Shown: piece by piece, positions 33,420 through 44,402 of the stretch
Layout: the number at the start of each line of letters is the position of its first letter
Position numbering within the stretch: the stretch's first letter is position 1
Origin: Gigaspora rosea
Taxonomy: Eukaryota > Glomeromycota > Glomeromycetes > Diversisporales > Gigasporaceae
DNA length: 64,000 bases
Direction of reading: 5' to 3'
Assembly: GCA_003550325.1 (NCBI GenBank)
Contig: QKWP01000057.1
Span: forward strand, 413,542 to 477,541
The notes under the pieces: generated by a model
Database searches by the model: none
Seen by the model: the letters and a program-made list of their open reading frames with translations, nothing else
What the model was told of the DNA's origin: nothing
Position numbers and translations under genes: made by a program

Positions 33420-33584
33420 TATAGTTGCGATATCTATGTGACGCGTTAAGAAAATTATAAACCTTCTCTCTAACTAAGCAATCAATTTTAGATTCTTGTA
33501 GAGTTTCCACAATAGTACCTTTTGGAGTAATATCTATGAATAATGGATTAGAATATCTGAATTCTAGTCTATTTATCAGTTCAG

Positions 33585-34217
33585 CTATTTTGGGACATAA
33601 GAGTATAGAAAGTTTAAGGTTTTAGTAAAATAGTGATATTACAAAAAGATAAATAAAATTAATTACCAATTGTTCCTTGTGAATTCAAAGTCCCATCAAC
33701 TGCCGCAAATATACTCGCATAAATTTTTATACACGTCAACGTAAAGAACATCATCATTAAGAAAAGCCACCTACCTCTAATATGTATAAAAGGGACCCTT
33801 CGACATTGTCCATTTACCAGTAATCACACGTCTTTTTTTCGACCAAACTTCTTCGCATCCTAAGTTCTGGCTTGAAATTTATCTTATCTAACAGCCGGTT
33901 GATTCTGGCAGCTTGCTTTCCGATCTAACAGTCATCTAACACAATACCACTTGCTAATTTTCTGATAGAATAACGTCATTTCACTTCATATTATTTACAA
34001 TGCTAATATAATCTATAGAATTAACGCTTTAGTTAGATTTATTTCTGCTCTTTTGCCAGTCAGCACCTCAATAACGTGAGAGACGCGCTTATGCCTTTCG
34101 ACATCTTACAAAATCCTTATGAACTACTTTGTTTTCACAAAAAGAGTGTCCAAATTAGCAATGTTGGGACGTCCCAAACTACGTAATGAATTAATAGCAC
34201 ATTAGGTACTTACTGTG
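33585..34217. other. Upstream of helicase remnant, no clear gene
   Basis: Expected RecA1 domain sequence was looked for on the minus strand and not found. Only a 19-codon frame at about 33662-33720 adjoins the first recognised exon in compatible phase. Confidence 0.4.
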
Positions 34218-34452
34218 TTATTTCTGAAACTGTGTAATACATTGTGATAATTTGGGCAGCATCATTAGTCCAAGTTCAGATCTAACAATAAAGAATTTGA
34301 ATTATAGATCTGTCATCTTACGTATGGATGTTCTTTTCTCTATTGTCGACATTCTTCGGTGAGACATGCTTTACAAATTCCAGACATTTTTGTACAGCAT
34401 CTTTTGCTCCTATATGGTTAGCGGAATATTTCACAGAATTCTCTGGAGTTGT
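34218..34452 (-). CDS. Putative two-exon fragment, function unknown
   Basis: Two minus-strand blocks join in phase: 34322-34452 (acceptor TTTTTAG, donor GTAAGA; phrases NHIGAKDAVQKCLEFVKH and VSPKNVDNREK) and 34218-34281 (ELGLMMLPKLSQCITQF, then TAA). No family recognised and no upstream exon with a start codon found. It may be part of a decayed gene between the helicase and kinase remnants. Confidence 0.3.
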
Positions 34453-35361
34453 CTAAAAAGCTATGAGGTGTATGGCTTGTATAAATTTAAAATTCTAAGT
34501 ATCATATCGTTTGAATAGAAATAAGTATTATATAATTCTATTGGTTAATCAGGGCGTTAAACGACTGACGGTTGTTGTCAAATGATTGACTGCTTATCAA
34601 ATGCACTCTATAATTTTTGGGGTACAAACAAAATCAGCCGATATGAATTACCTCCTAATGCTTAATTAATTTCATCATATACATTTTATTTAAATCAATC
34701 GCGTAGATTAATCTAGTTAAGTGATAACTCTGACCCAGATTAATATATTCTTATGACATCATAAACCCATGTACTATTGTTATAAATTAACCCAAGTGAA
34801 CCATCAGAGCTAAATTAGACCTGATATCCATGATTGCTCTTCCAACCAATGGTTATAATAGATAGATATTATATAAAGAATTGGGTGGTAATATTGCTTC
34901 AAAAGCTTTAATAAACAGATTTTTCACAAGCTACCGAAATGTCAACTGGGCAAAACCTTTTAATAGTCATTTCATTTGATGATAATCTTGTGTTAGGTAT
35001 ATGAAAGAAACTATGATTAGAATTCTCTTCTAATTAAGAGTTCTCATGCATCACCCTAGACTAGATTTTCTAAAGACCGAAATAGTAATAAGTAGATGTC
35101 GAATGGCGGTATTATTGAAATTTGTTCAAGTCTCACACTTGCCGTAATCTGATAATACTGGATAAAAAAAATAATTAGAACGATTAATCAATGAAAGGAT
35201 AAAAAAAAAAGAAAATAATTAATTAACGAAAGATAAAACATGTTCGAAATAAAAAAAAATAATAAAAATGATTGATCTCTCACACTTGCTGTAATCTGCT
35301 AATGACAGATTCAGAAATTTTTACAATAACATATTTCTAGCATTTTAAAAAATGTTATTAC

Positions 35362-35631
35362 CTGGCTTAGAGAGTTTTGAAAGATTGTATAAATAGCTTG
35401 TGGGTGTGTTTGGTATTCAAATTGTGTCGATTTGACTTGATTATATATTAGAATATTTGCGTCAAATCTTTAACTTGCTTATATAATTCAGTTGCTTTAT
35501 TTTCTAAATCTTGTTCAGAATATTAGCTAATTCTCCATCAGTTGGTTTGTCTTTAGGTTCTGCATCTAAGCATTTATTTATCAGATCCAAAATAATTGAG
35601 GAACATCGCATCTAATTTTAGGCCTGTAGCC
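35362..35631 (-). pseudogene. Protein kinase C-terminal fragment
   Basis: Minus-strand phrases match the end of the large kinase family of Rhizophagus. GYRPKIRCDVPQL, then after a shift DLINKCLDAEPKDKPT and DGELANILNKI, is kinase subdomain XI with its conserved Cys/Pro-Thr region. After a TAG, a second block reads QFEYQTHPQAIYTIF, the conserved tail of that family, ending at a GTAATA donor. The catalytic loop, DFG and ATP site are absent, so this is a 3' remnant. The adjoining plus-side sequence is unrelated repeat. Confidence 0.7.
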
Positions 35632-35635
35632 TAGT

Positions 35636-35884
35636 CAATACTAGTGATGCCACCGAAATTGATTTTTGAAAAAGGCCTATTTCGTCTTCATTAGAGAAAA
35701 TTAAAATTTTTTATAAAAAAGAGCAAATAAAATTTATATAAATATGTTCCTTATAATTTCGTCTATTCAAAAAAAGTATCAAATAATTTCGTCTTTCAAG
35801 TAAAATAGATCAAAAACAATTTCGTCTTCAAATTTTAATTTCAGGTTTTCAAACCCGAAATGCTTTCATCCTCATGTATAGTCA
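35636..35884. repeat. Dispersed repeat, copy 1 (AATTTCGTCTTCAAATTTTA)
   Basis: About 240 bp from TAGTGATGCCACCGAAATTG to TTTCATCCTCATGTATAGTC, closely matching 47916-48152. The phrase TTTCGTCTT recurs within it. Terminal repeats are not evident. Confidence 0.75.
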
Positions 35885-37017
35885 ATACGTGTTGCTAAAT
35901 CTTTGTAATATAACATGGAGATACAAAGGCACAGTCTGCAAAAAGAGTACGCAGGCTATTTAAAGTTACTTTTGTCTTTGATAAATTTAATATTCTTAGT
36001 TCACAAAGTTAAAATTTTGCATAAATATTTTAATATTTAATTTTATAAGATAATGCATATACTAAAAAAAAACAATAAATAATCAAACCTTTAGACGCTT
36101 TTGAATCCAACAGATCATAATATAAAGATATTCACCCTTGGTGCTAATGCATTCTCTAACATGACATTGTACTAAATGTACGAAAACTCAAATAGTTTTA
36201 AAGCTAAAAGGTTATACCTATTAAATCTTCGTGATTTATGCCAACGGTACTAGAACTTTAGGCTATTGCATTTTTTCGCTGGAATAAATAAGTTTATATA
36301 ACTGTTAATAATGATTAATAGCTAATTAACTCATTTGTTACATACCATATTACTATATTTGATCTATACTGATCTTTTTTTTACAGAAGGTATACAAAAA
36401 GTTGAAAAACACTATTAGGCCATGCAAAATTAATTTCTTGGTTTTCATAACCCGCCGGGTCTAAAAATCCAAAATTGGAATTTTTAATTTTTTTTAAATT
36501 TAGCCAATAGAAATATAGATTGCTTTAGATAGACTAATCGACTAATAAGAATATTATCAGGACGGAGTGATATATATCACCAAGTGTACCAGGAACAGCA
36601 AATTATGTAAAGACTAAATATATTCGTTCTGTATTCTATTTTTTTCTTACGAATTTTATTTTAAAATAAGATTCTATGCGACAAGTTTTTTTTTTAATAT
36701 ATATTGTGCGTTAGGGTAATCATTCATGCTTAATATGGCGAGTACAGTCATTTCACCGAAAGTTATTTAGCCGATATCATATAGAGTTATGGTTAGTATT
36801 TGGTTAGTTTAGTTTTAAGTATATATTTAATAAATTTTTACGTGGCTAAATGAGCTGTCGGTGGAAGTAAAGGCAAATCCTTATATAATTAAAAAGAAAT
36901 TGGTCGACAAATATATAAAATGTGCTACATAATCGTACATTATTTTTTTATGCCAAAAAGAATTTCATGCATATTTAAAATGGTTGTAAAATTTTTTGAA
37001 AAATTCAGATAACTAAC

Positions 37018-37860
37018 TTGAACTTCTTGACGATAAAGAAGATTTTAATACAGTTATTAATGTTGGTGAATCACCAAATACCAAAGTATTACAAGCAAAT
37101 TCAGCAATTTTAAGATATAGGTCTTTTACATTTTTGAAATGAATTGGTAAATGTCAATAAAGATAAGAATCATATTAAACACTTTATTTAAAAAATATTT
37201 CCGTCCAACAATTTGAAATTATCATCATGTAAGTTATTTTTATTTTTGATTATGATTTATCCTATCAATATCTGCAATAAGAAACTTAAAATATAAATTA
37301 ACTAATTAACAAAGATATATCTACGGAGAAATCATCTTACTTGAAAACCATAATGCACCATTTAAGGTTGAACTTATGCTTATTGTTTATTAACATCTTT
37401 TTGATGAATTAGCTAACCATCTTGAACCACATTTAATTGAGATGAAAAATCATTGGTTTTGTGAAAATTTTACTCAAGAATTACAAAATGGCGCGATGAT
37501 ATTGTAGTAAAACATACTAATAAAGTTTTTGAATCGGAAGACTTCTCTTCACTTCAAGAAAATGCTTTAGTTTCATTTATTTGCCGAGATGACTTACAAA
37601 TGAAAGAAGTAAAAATTTGGAATCATATTATTGAGTGGATAATTGCTCAAATTTCTGGCTTGCCAACAAATTCTGAAAGTTGGTCAAATAAAAATTTTTT
37701 AATTTCAGTGCTAATATTATACGAGGTGGTAGTATTATTGATGATACTTGTTGATTTAGTGATATAAACTTATTTGTTATATCTTTCCAACGTTTTTTTC
37801 AAGGATTTGATGATATGGCTGTACATTATCAATAATGGCATCACCAGATATTTGAAAATA
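37018..37860 (+). pseudogene. BTB-BACK protein fragment with an inverted end
   Basis: BTB-like frame at 37018-37137: ELLDDKEDFNTVINVGESPN, then AILRYRSFTFLK and a stop. Linker and BACK-like region at 37321-37700: ENHNAPFKVELML, ELANHLEPHLIEMKNHWF, then WRDDIVVKHTNKVFES and WNHIIEWIIAQISG. The next expected segment (FQISGDAIIDNVQPYHQILE) is on the minus strand at about 37785-37860, so the gene copy has been rearranged by a local inversion. TLDc is absent here. Several stops and shifts. Confidence 0.7.
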
Positions 37861-38274
37861 ACGAATATGAGATAAACAATTTCACAAAGTAGTCTTTAAA
37901 GCTACTGAGTAGAAATGCAGAATCATTTTTTAACATGCAGCAGAAATTGCTTAATGGGTCGATAAAAAAGAAAAATATGTATTCAGTAATATAATTAATC
38001 ATAATCAGTAATTATTCAATAAATTACCATGCATTAATGTAAATTGACTACCAGTTTAATTCTTTAACCCTGTGCTGAAGGCATGGGCTAATATGCTAGT
38101 TACTATATCAATAACCCTAGATCATATTCAATTTTTTGTTCCTGGCTTTGGCACAGCTGCATTGTACAGATATCTTATTTATATTTATTTAACACTTATA
38201 GAATAAACCTGTTTTAAGTGTAATAGGAATCAAAACATAACTTTTAATAGTGCTTGGCACATAATACTATAGTA

Positions 38275-38929
38275 TCCCTTAAACTGTAATCCAGGCAAAT
38301 TTGCCTGGATTTTTTTAGAAATATTACATTTTTTAAATAAAATAAAAATTTATTAAGCATATGGGGTATACTTTATTTATAGAATATTTTCTTTAAAAGA
38401 TATTTTATAAACTTTATTATGAAAATTTTTTAAAATTATTAATAAACTTTAAAGCAATAAAAGTTTAAAGTTTTTATTTTAAAATTTTTACTATAAAATT
38501 TTTTTTTAGGTTTTCTTAATTTTATATGTTCCCGTCTATAAAAAAAATTTTCACTTCAAATACAAGTCCTAATTTTTACAAGTAAATCACAAAAGTTGCA
38601 ATAATAAAAGTTGTAATCCTTTTTATAAACTATATCATTCTATTAAATCAGGAAGCTAGAGCTAATATTGATAGAGGTCGCCAAGAAAAAGTAGATAATT
38701 TTTTTGAATAAAAAATTTTTTAAAATTTGTCTATTTTTAGCTTATTAGCAACTTAAACTTTTTTTCTTATAATATAAAATTAAATACTACTATAATATAA
38801 TCCTTATTTTCAAATATTATCAAAAAAAATTTTAATTAAATATCTTAAGTTTTAAAAAATATAGATCATAAACATATTTATAGCAATTGTCCAGCCAAAT
38901 TTGCCCGGATTTGCTTACAGTTTAAGGGA
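38275..38929. mobile_element. TA-flanked MITE, TCCCTTAAACTGTAA family, complete
   Basis: Ends TCCCTTAAACTGTAA / TTACAGTTTAAGGGA with TA outside each. Subterminal AGGCAAATTTGCCTGG at the left is mirrored by AGCCAAATTTGCCCGG at the right. 655 bp, non-coding, nested in the 36416-39033 element. Confidence 0.8.
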
Positions 38930-39033
38930 TAAGATTTAAAAAATTTTTTTTAAAAAAAAAAAAATCCAGGTTGCCGGGTCAAAAAATTTATTTTATGTTA
39001 TGAAAACCAAGAAATTAACTTTGTGTTGCCTTA

Positions 39034-39841
39034 TATGGTTTAAAAAAATTTTAATATATAAAACTACAAGTTGTCAATTGACGATATGGTTTTTTATAGT
39101 AAGGGTTACTTTAAAAATTTTTTTATATTGTGTAGCCTAGTGATCTTTAAGCCAATCAAATCGAATATTCACTATGCTAATAGTTCCACTTTCTGTAGTG
39201 ACTAGTATATGGTCTTCATTGTTGGTTTTAAGAAATTGCTTAATGTTCTTGTATGCGAATTAATGTAAATCCACGTATGATCCTGTGGCAATTGCTTCTA
39301 TAATCGCATTGGCAGACTTGGCTTGTTGGGCAAGGTTTTGATGATTTTCTGATCATCAGGCCAATTGAGGACTCACCAAAGCCAGATACACTCAATATTT
39401 GCAGCTAAAGGGTTGTTGAAACCATGGATCAGTAGAAGAAAGTTCATATATTTGATTAATGAGTATTTATATCATGATATTTTGATTCTGATTGCTTGGT
39501 TTATAAGAGGAGCTAGATAATGTGGCATGTTCGTCTCACTGGTGTTGCTATTATTGAGTAACAAGTTGTTAAGTAGAGAGGTTAAAGAGCAATTACCTTA
39601 TTCCTTTTAGGTATTGTTACTTTGCTTGCTATTGTGTTGGAAGCTAGTTGAAACTATGGTTATAGCCTATTGTTGTGCTTTGGTTTCGGTATCTGATGAC
39701 TTGGTCGCTTTGCTTCATAGGGCTGTGAAAACTTTGGTTAGCAATACTGTGATGAGCCTGTAATGTTTCAATATGCTTGTTTAAAGATATAGCGATGAAT
39801 TGCTGGCTTGGGTTTTGTTGCTAATTAACACAAGTGTCTAG
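39034..39841. other. Decayed sequence, possibly retroelement-derived
   Basis: Short minus-strand phrases (YVDL, EDHILVTTESGTISIVNIRF) suggest old coding sequence, but no family could be placed. It lies downstream of the 39842-40234 frame. Confidence 0.3.
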
Positions 39842-40234
39842 CTACTCATTCAGTTTCCTGATTATATTTGTGTACATAGCAGTTAATTGGTTGATATAGG
39901 CCTTGATGCCATTGATGATTTCATTGAACAATGCTTGACATGCTTTGTTTATATATGCTTTAGTGTTTGGGTTGATTTTGGATATGTCAATACTGGCAGA
40001 TAGGTTTTTATTTGTAGCATTACCTGAAGAGGAAATTTTAGTCGAGTGGTCATTTTTGGTTATATTTGCAAATGAAATTTTCTGAAATTCAAAACAGAGT
40101 TTGTAAGGTTTGGGGTCTTGGTATTTATGCATATTTTTTGAGTGACTTATTTGTGTACCAGGTATATGGCCTATGGTCCTGTGCCATTTTCTGAATGGTG
40201 ATCGCTGCTGTAGTATAACATTAATATAAGTCAC
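39842..40234 (-). CDS. Hypothetical 130-codon frame, possibly transposon-derived
   Basis: Open from an ATG at 40234. Hydrophilic, with HRTIGHIPGTQISHSKN near residue 18 and a helical C-terminal third (FNEIINGIKAYINQLTAMYT). No motif that I recognise. Upstream, just past the start, begins a Mutator-like MITE (40257). Context of decayed retroelements suggests a TE-derived frame rather than a host gene. Confidence 0.3.
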   Translation of the reverse strand: MTYINVILQQRSPFRKWHRTIGHIPGTQISHSKNMHKYQDPKPYKLCFEFQKISFANITKNDHSTKISSSGNATNKNLSASIDISKINPNTKAYINKACQALFNEIINGIKAYINQLTAMYTNIIRKLNE

Positions 40235-40256
40235 GCCTTGGATCTTCCTTTATTGG

Positions 40257-40532
40257 GGGTTGTCTAAAGTGAAGACAAATTCACGTGACCATGGCCAATC
40301 AAATTACAGAATTTTGATAATCGCTGGCAAAGCAAAACAAAAACAAGAATGAAAAACTTAAAAAATACAAAAAACAGCAGTCTAAACCACCTCAGATAGG
40401 TTAAGTAAAAATATTGGAAAGGCAATTTTGCTTATTTAAAATCCAACCTAACCCTAATATAAGATGACCCTAACCCTAAAGTTAATTGAGAAAATTATTA
40501 AGAAATATGAGTTGCCCCCGCTTTAGACGTCT
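40257..40532. mobile_element. Mutator-like MITE, GTCTAAAG family, copy 1
   Basis: Flanked by a perfect 12-bp duplication TTCCTTTATTGG (40245-40256 and 40533-40544). Ends GGGTTGTCTAAAGTG / GCCCCCGCTTTAGACGTC. Interior has AATTCACGTGACCATGGCC, a GCAAAGCAAAAC stretch and AACCCTAA telomere-like units. Related copies are near 44403 and 52753. Confidence 0.8.
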
Positions 40533-40619
40533 TCCTTTATTGGTAATTCTGCTAATCACGCGTTCCAGTGTCATGTGATACTGTGCTTAGCTTGGTTTTT
40601 CGAATTTTTGACTTGCAGT

Positions 40620-40706
40620 CAACATATAAAAATGACAATCTTTGTACCACTATTATATACTTGTGTAATGTTAAGTTGCCCCCTGTAATTTTACTAACCC
40701 CTAGAT
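40620..40706. mobile_element. Lone terminus of the 22109-24649 element family
   Basis: GTAATTTTACTAACCCCTAG at the right end preceded by TTGCCCCC, TTACACTTGTG-like and GACAATC phrases that match the left end of the 22109 element in reverse. No partner end was found nearby. Confidence 0.65.
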
Positions 40707-40858
40707 ATTACCGAACCCGATTTCAACTTCCTTATTTAGAAGGATATTAAATCGAAGCATTTAAATTTAGGTTTAGAGTTGTTCAGAGGATAAGTGCTAG
40801 ACAAAGGCTATATCGTAGGTAAAATTTTTCTCTCAGCATTTTTTATTAGTGCTCCTAA

Positions 40859-41056
40859 AGGTTTTTTAAAGATTTTATTGTAGATCTTCCAAATAAGGAA
40901 ACTGTAATCAGGTGCGACAATATTGGTCTTAGTGAAACCTTGGGTTCTCGATTGGTAAATTTTGTAAGACAACCTTTACCAAAAATGCCAAAAATGGATG
41001 ATAAAGAGTACAAGTATCTAAAAAGATGCAAATTCCGTAGTACAGCGTTAGTGTAA
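40859..41056 (+). CDS. Unrecognised 65-codon open fragment
   Basis: Plus-strand frame without ATG at its start: KDFIVDLPNKETVIRCDNIG, SETLGSRLVNFVRQPLPKMP, DDKEYKYLKRCKFRS, stop at 41054. Composition is protein-like rather than low-complexity. It could be the last exon of a decayed gene. No homology recognised. Confidence 0.3.
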   Translation, partial: RFFKDFIVDLPNKETVIRCDNIGLSETLGSRLVNFVRQPLPKMPKMDDKEYKYLKRCKFRSTALV

Positions 41057-41378
41057 CTATATCGGATTGTTAATTCCGCAAATAAAACATCCATTAAATC
41101 TTGAATTGCGATTTCACGGACAATTGTGGAATTGCTGAATTATGGATTAAAATACGTTTGTAGAGCTATTGTCGCAATTATGGAAATAATTCCCCTGCAT
41201 CACTATTCATGATGGACATTGTCAAATATTAACATAGATTATATGTTGCAAAACCGCACCACTTAAGTAATTTAAGGGCCAGCAACTTCAGGGATTTGTT
41301 ATCAAAACTTTTTATGGTTTTTTTTTTTAAATTGCATCTACTGTAAGTATAATTTCGCAAAAAGAAATGCATTACCTT

Positions 41379-41780
41379 ACTCATACAGGAGAGTCACCAA
41401 AATTCCAGGTCGTAATACATAGAGTGCATCGGAAACATGGTCGGCTGGATCGGAATTGACCAAATTTGCCCAAGATCATAAAAAAATTTACTAATGAAAT
41501 CATATTCATTCATTAAGCAAAAAATGCAAAAAATGCCCAGCTGATAATCTTGCTATAGAACCTGCTAACAACTTGGGCGAAACGCCGCATAACTCATACA
41601 GGAGAGTCCCAAAAATTCCGAATACATAGGAGTGCATCGGAATCATGGTTGGCTGGATCGGAATTGATCAATTTTGCCCAAGATCATAAAAAAATTTACT
41701 AATGAAATCATATAAGTAAAAAAATGCCCAGCTAATTTTACTATAGAACCTGCTAACACTTGCGCTAAACGCCGACCTAG
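41379..41780. repeat. Tandem duplication, two units of about 200 bp
   Basis: CTCATACAGGAGAGTCACCA .. GCGAAACGCCG at 41379-41590 is repeated from 41592 to about 41775. Shared phrases include GCATCGGAA, GGCTGGATCGGAATTGA and TTTGCCCAAGATCATAAAAA. Confidence 0.8.
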
Positions 41781-42261
41781 ATCCGACGCAACCCACCCGG
41801 AATTTCCTGTCAAATTCGCATAACTTTATAGGTCCTACTCAAGACTATAAAGCAATTTTCATTGAGGAATTGCAATTTTGGATGTCTTAGATAGTTGGCA
41901 CCATATTATTCTGAAACAGCCAAAAAGTTAATAATGTTATTGCATACGAAGAATGTATTAGTTATAGTTATATATTATTTGTCTATAAACTCTGTACAAA
42001 ATCTTTTCGTATTCCGGATAGAGTAATATTTATAAGCAATGTAAAAATTTATTTGAAAGATTTAACAAGTTAATCAATAATTCACTGTTTTACTAATAAA
42101 GTCAATACATTGATCTGAGAACGATTTAATCTTAATTAAAAATAAACTATAAGAAATCGTGTGAGAGTTTCCTGGAGATACTACTTCATGTTCTAGAATC
42201 ACTCAAACATATTATTCTCCGAAGAGGAAATGAGAGAAAAGCCTCAGATAAAGATAAATTT

Positions 42262-42310
42262 GAAAATAGTTTCATTTTTTCATTGAAAAATGGTACCATT
42301 AAATCTGAGT
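42262..42310 (+). pseudogene. Tiny TLDc-domain fragment
   Basis: The plus frame reads FENSFIFSLKNGTIKSE, the same TLDc phrase as in the 22109-24649 element. It is bracketed by a short duplication (GAGGAAATGAGAGAAAAG at about 42222 and 42313). Confidence 0.5.
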
Positions 42311-42401
42311 TTGAGGAAATGAGAGAAAAGTCCTCAAGTTAAAGATAAAATTCGAGTTTGAGGAACAAAGTTTTTTTTAAGAGAGTTAAAAGAACGATGG
42401 C

Positions 42402-42740
42402 TTAATCTTCTTCAAGAAAATCTGCTACTCTCTTCTGGAGAATAGAGTTCTCTTTTTTAAGTGAAGAAATTTCAGAAGAAAGATGACTATAATATTGTTC
42501 AAGAGAATCTGCTACTCTCTTAAGATAATCCAATTCATTATCTAGAGCTGCAATTTCTGCATTCTTCTCTCGACGGGGGATTCGGTTTATTTTAGAATGA
42601 TTATCGTCGGGAGATGAGAAAGTACTATTAACTATATTATTGGGATTCGATTTTCCACATTGTCCACATAGCTTGACGATGGTACAATCAAAAAAGAGTC
42701 TTTGCTTTTTTTTTTCACAATAAATACATGCTTTTGGCAT
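42402..42740 (-). CDS. Small Cys-rich N-terminus plus coiled-coil protein, 112 aa
   Basis: Intact single-exon frame from ATG 42738-42740 to TAA at 42402. Residues 5-28 have five cysteines (C5, C8, C19, C25, C28) in a C-x2-C .. C-x2-C layout suggesting a zinc-binding ribbon. A Ser/Asn/Arg-rich linker (SSPDDNHSKINRIPRREK) follows, then a heptad-like helix from about residue 60 to the end with the repeated phrase KRVAD[SF]LE. Function not recognised; a DNA- or RNA-binding dimer is only a guess. The absence of breaks in decayed surroundings supports a real or recently copied gene. Confidence 0.55.
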   Translation of the reverse strand: MPKACIYCEKKKQRLFFDCTIVKLCGQCGKSNPNNIVNSTFSSPDDNHSKINRIPRREKNAEIAALDNELDYLKRVADSLEQYYSHLSSEISSLKKENSILQKRVADFLEED

Positions 42741-43154
42741 TGTAGAGTGATTTGCAAGGAAAATTATGACAAGAACTTATTCAAGAACCAAATTTAAAAT
42801 TTACAGTTGAGTTTATATTGTCAGAAAACACCAAAATTTTTTTTCAAAGGAGGTCAAAATTTTATACAAGATAATACTAGATGCATGAAAAATGCGATTT
42901 ATTGTGGTCTTAAGATTCTCGAAGACCTAGTGTAACACAATTGACTTCATGATCCTGAATTAGAAATCCTATGTACTACAAATCAGCTTCGTGTAACTTC
43001 TTGAACCTCAGCTACATTGATGTAATCAGCGGATTAATAATTTTTCCATTGTTTTATGTACTCTAACATCACATCAGGAAGTTTTACAATCAATAATCAA
43101 CCCGTTGTCTAATTTAAAAAAATAAACATTGTACCTTTAAAGATAATCATTACA

Positions 43155-43500
43155 ATATTCACTAGATATTTAATTACTTAGTTAAATAGCATATTGTACA
43201 TTGTATATTGATATATTATACATTGCAATGTTCAACGAAGCCCCCGTTTTTCAATGCTTTTTAGATTGATTAATCCAGGTTAATTATCTAAAATTTATTA
43301 TGTATTTATAACTTCGTGATGCATTACAATATACAACTAGATATTTAATTACTTAGTTAAATAACATGTACATTGTATATTGATATTTTATATTTTATAC
43401 ATTGCAATGTTCAACGAAGCCCCCGTTTTTCAATGCTTTTATAGATTGATTAATCCAGGTTAATTATCTAAATTTATATTTTTTTATAACTTCGCGATGA
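43155..43500. repeat. Tandem duplication, two units of about 170 bp
   Basis: TAGATATTTAATTACTTAGT .. AACGAAGCCCCCGTTTTTCA .. TAACTTCG occurs twice in a row, with small indels. Confidence 0.8.
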
Positions 43501-43663
43501 ATGTAAAAATGATAGTAGCAACAAAAAAAATTAACTGATAAAATTCCTGTAGAAATACGTCAGCGACAGAATTTTCCACTACCGATTTTAATTGATGTGA
43601 TGTGATCAATGATTTTTAGAAAATCGGCGAATTTTAAATATGCATATTGGATAATTCATTTGT

Positions 43664-43930
43664 TAAGGCCAGACCAAGTTGATTATGTGTTTTACATTAC
43701 CCCCCCCCCCAGAGCTCCTCCCTCCCTCATAGTAAAAAAAATTTTGATAAATATACATAGGACTACGGGACATTTCGGAAAATTTTTATATAGTCACGGA
43801 AAAATTCGGAAAAATTTTTTTTTGAAAAAAAAACTTTTTTAAAATTTTACTAAGTGAACCACCCTCCCCCCATCCCCTGGAGGGGAGAGGAGGGTAATGT
43901 AAAACACATAATCAACTTGGTCTGGCCTAA
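43664..43930. mobile_element. MITE with polyC/polyG subterminal tracts
   Basis: Arms TAAGGCCAGACCAAGTTGAT and complement continue through TATGTGTTTTACATTACCC for about 40 bp. The left arm then has a run of ten Cs; the right has CCCTCCCCCCATCCCC. The plus frame across it is a repeat reading. Confidence 0.8.
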
Positions 43931-44034
43931 TTGCCTTGAAATTATTGTTAAATTATTCATTAGTTTTTAATTTTTAATAGTTTAAAAATTCACAATTAAT
44001 AACTAGAAATTCCCATCGCTAATTACTGTACACA

Positions 44035-44236
44035 TTAGGGTGATTCAAACCTAATGCCGGGATTTTTGATTCATTACTAGTTATATGTGTTTTGATTCTG
44101 GTGCTTGGAATGACAGTACAATCCAGTTAAAAAAACTTGGATTTATTAGATTTTCAAATTTTCAAACCAGAAATAGGACTTTTTAAACCCCTACTTGTTT
44201 TTGAAATATGTTAATTAACTTTTTGAATCACCCTAC
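44035..44236. mobile_element. Small MITE, TAGGGTGATTCAAA ends
   Basis: TAGGGTGATTCAAAC at the left and TTTTTGAATCACCCTA at the right are inverted. The middle is diverged and no clear target duplication was seen. Confidence 0.6.
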
Positions 44237-44402
44237 TATGGTAAGTAGTGCGGATAATTAGGTTGTAAATAAAGCCGCAATCGGTTAATCAGTTACATGG
44301 ACTATGAAATACCGTCTACAATTGGATAAAATCGACACATCATTATAACGCCCTTATGCGACGATGTCCGTATTTGGCGAAAAACTACCTTACTTATTTG
44401 CG

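Larger units (their letters stand above)
27747..33584 (-). pseudogene. DDX24/MAK5-like DEAD-box helicase, C-terminal domain only
   Basis: DDX24/MAK5 helicases act in 60S ribosome assembly. Minus-strand exons with matching phases: 33463-33584 (LINRLEFRYSNPLFIDITPK), 32854-33023 ([32 protein letters not shown]), 32671-32782 ([15 protein letters not shown], motif V), 27862-27979 ([15 protein letters not shown], motif VI), and possibly 27747-27784 (AKGIANFPNKLT, stop). Together they form the RecA2 domain. The RecA1 motifs (Q, GKT, DEAD, SAT) are not found upstream; a frame at 33662-33720 (SIFAAVDGTLNSQG) might be a decayed remainder. Introns of 439 and 71 bp are GT-AG, but the 4.7-kb intron 27980-32670 starts AT. 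Motif VI has H for the usual R in GRTARA. The missing half and bad donor point to a pseudogene, although the exons themselves remain open. Confidence 0.75.
36416..39033. mobile_element. Inverted-repeat element, 2.6 kb, with captured BTB-BACK debris
   Basis: The left end TAGGCCATGCAAAATTAATT and right end complement (TTAACTTTGTGTTGCCTTA) share GTTAATTTCTTGGTTTTCAT and continue into a shared CCGGGTC. No transposase is recognised. It contains a broken BTB-BACK gene and a TA-flanked MITE. Target duplication unclear. Confidence 0.65.
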
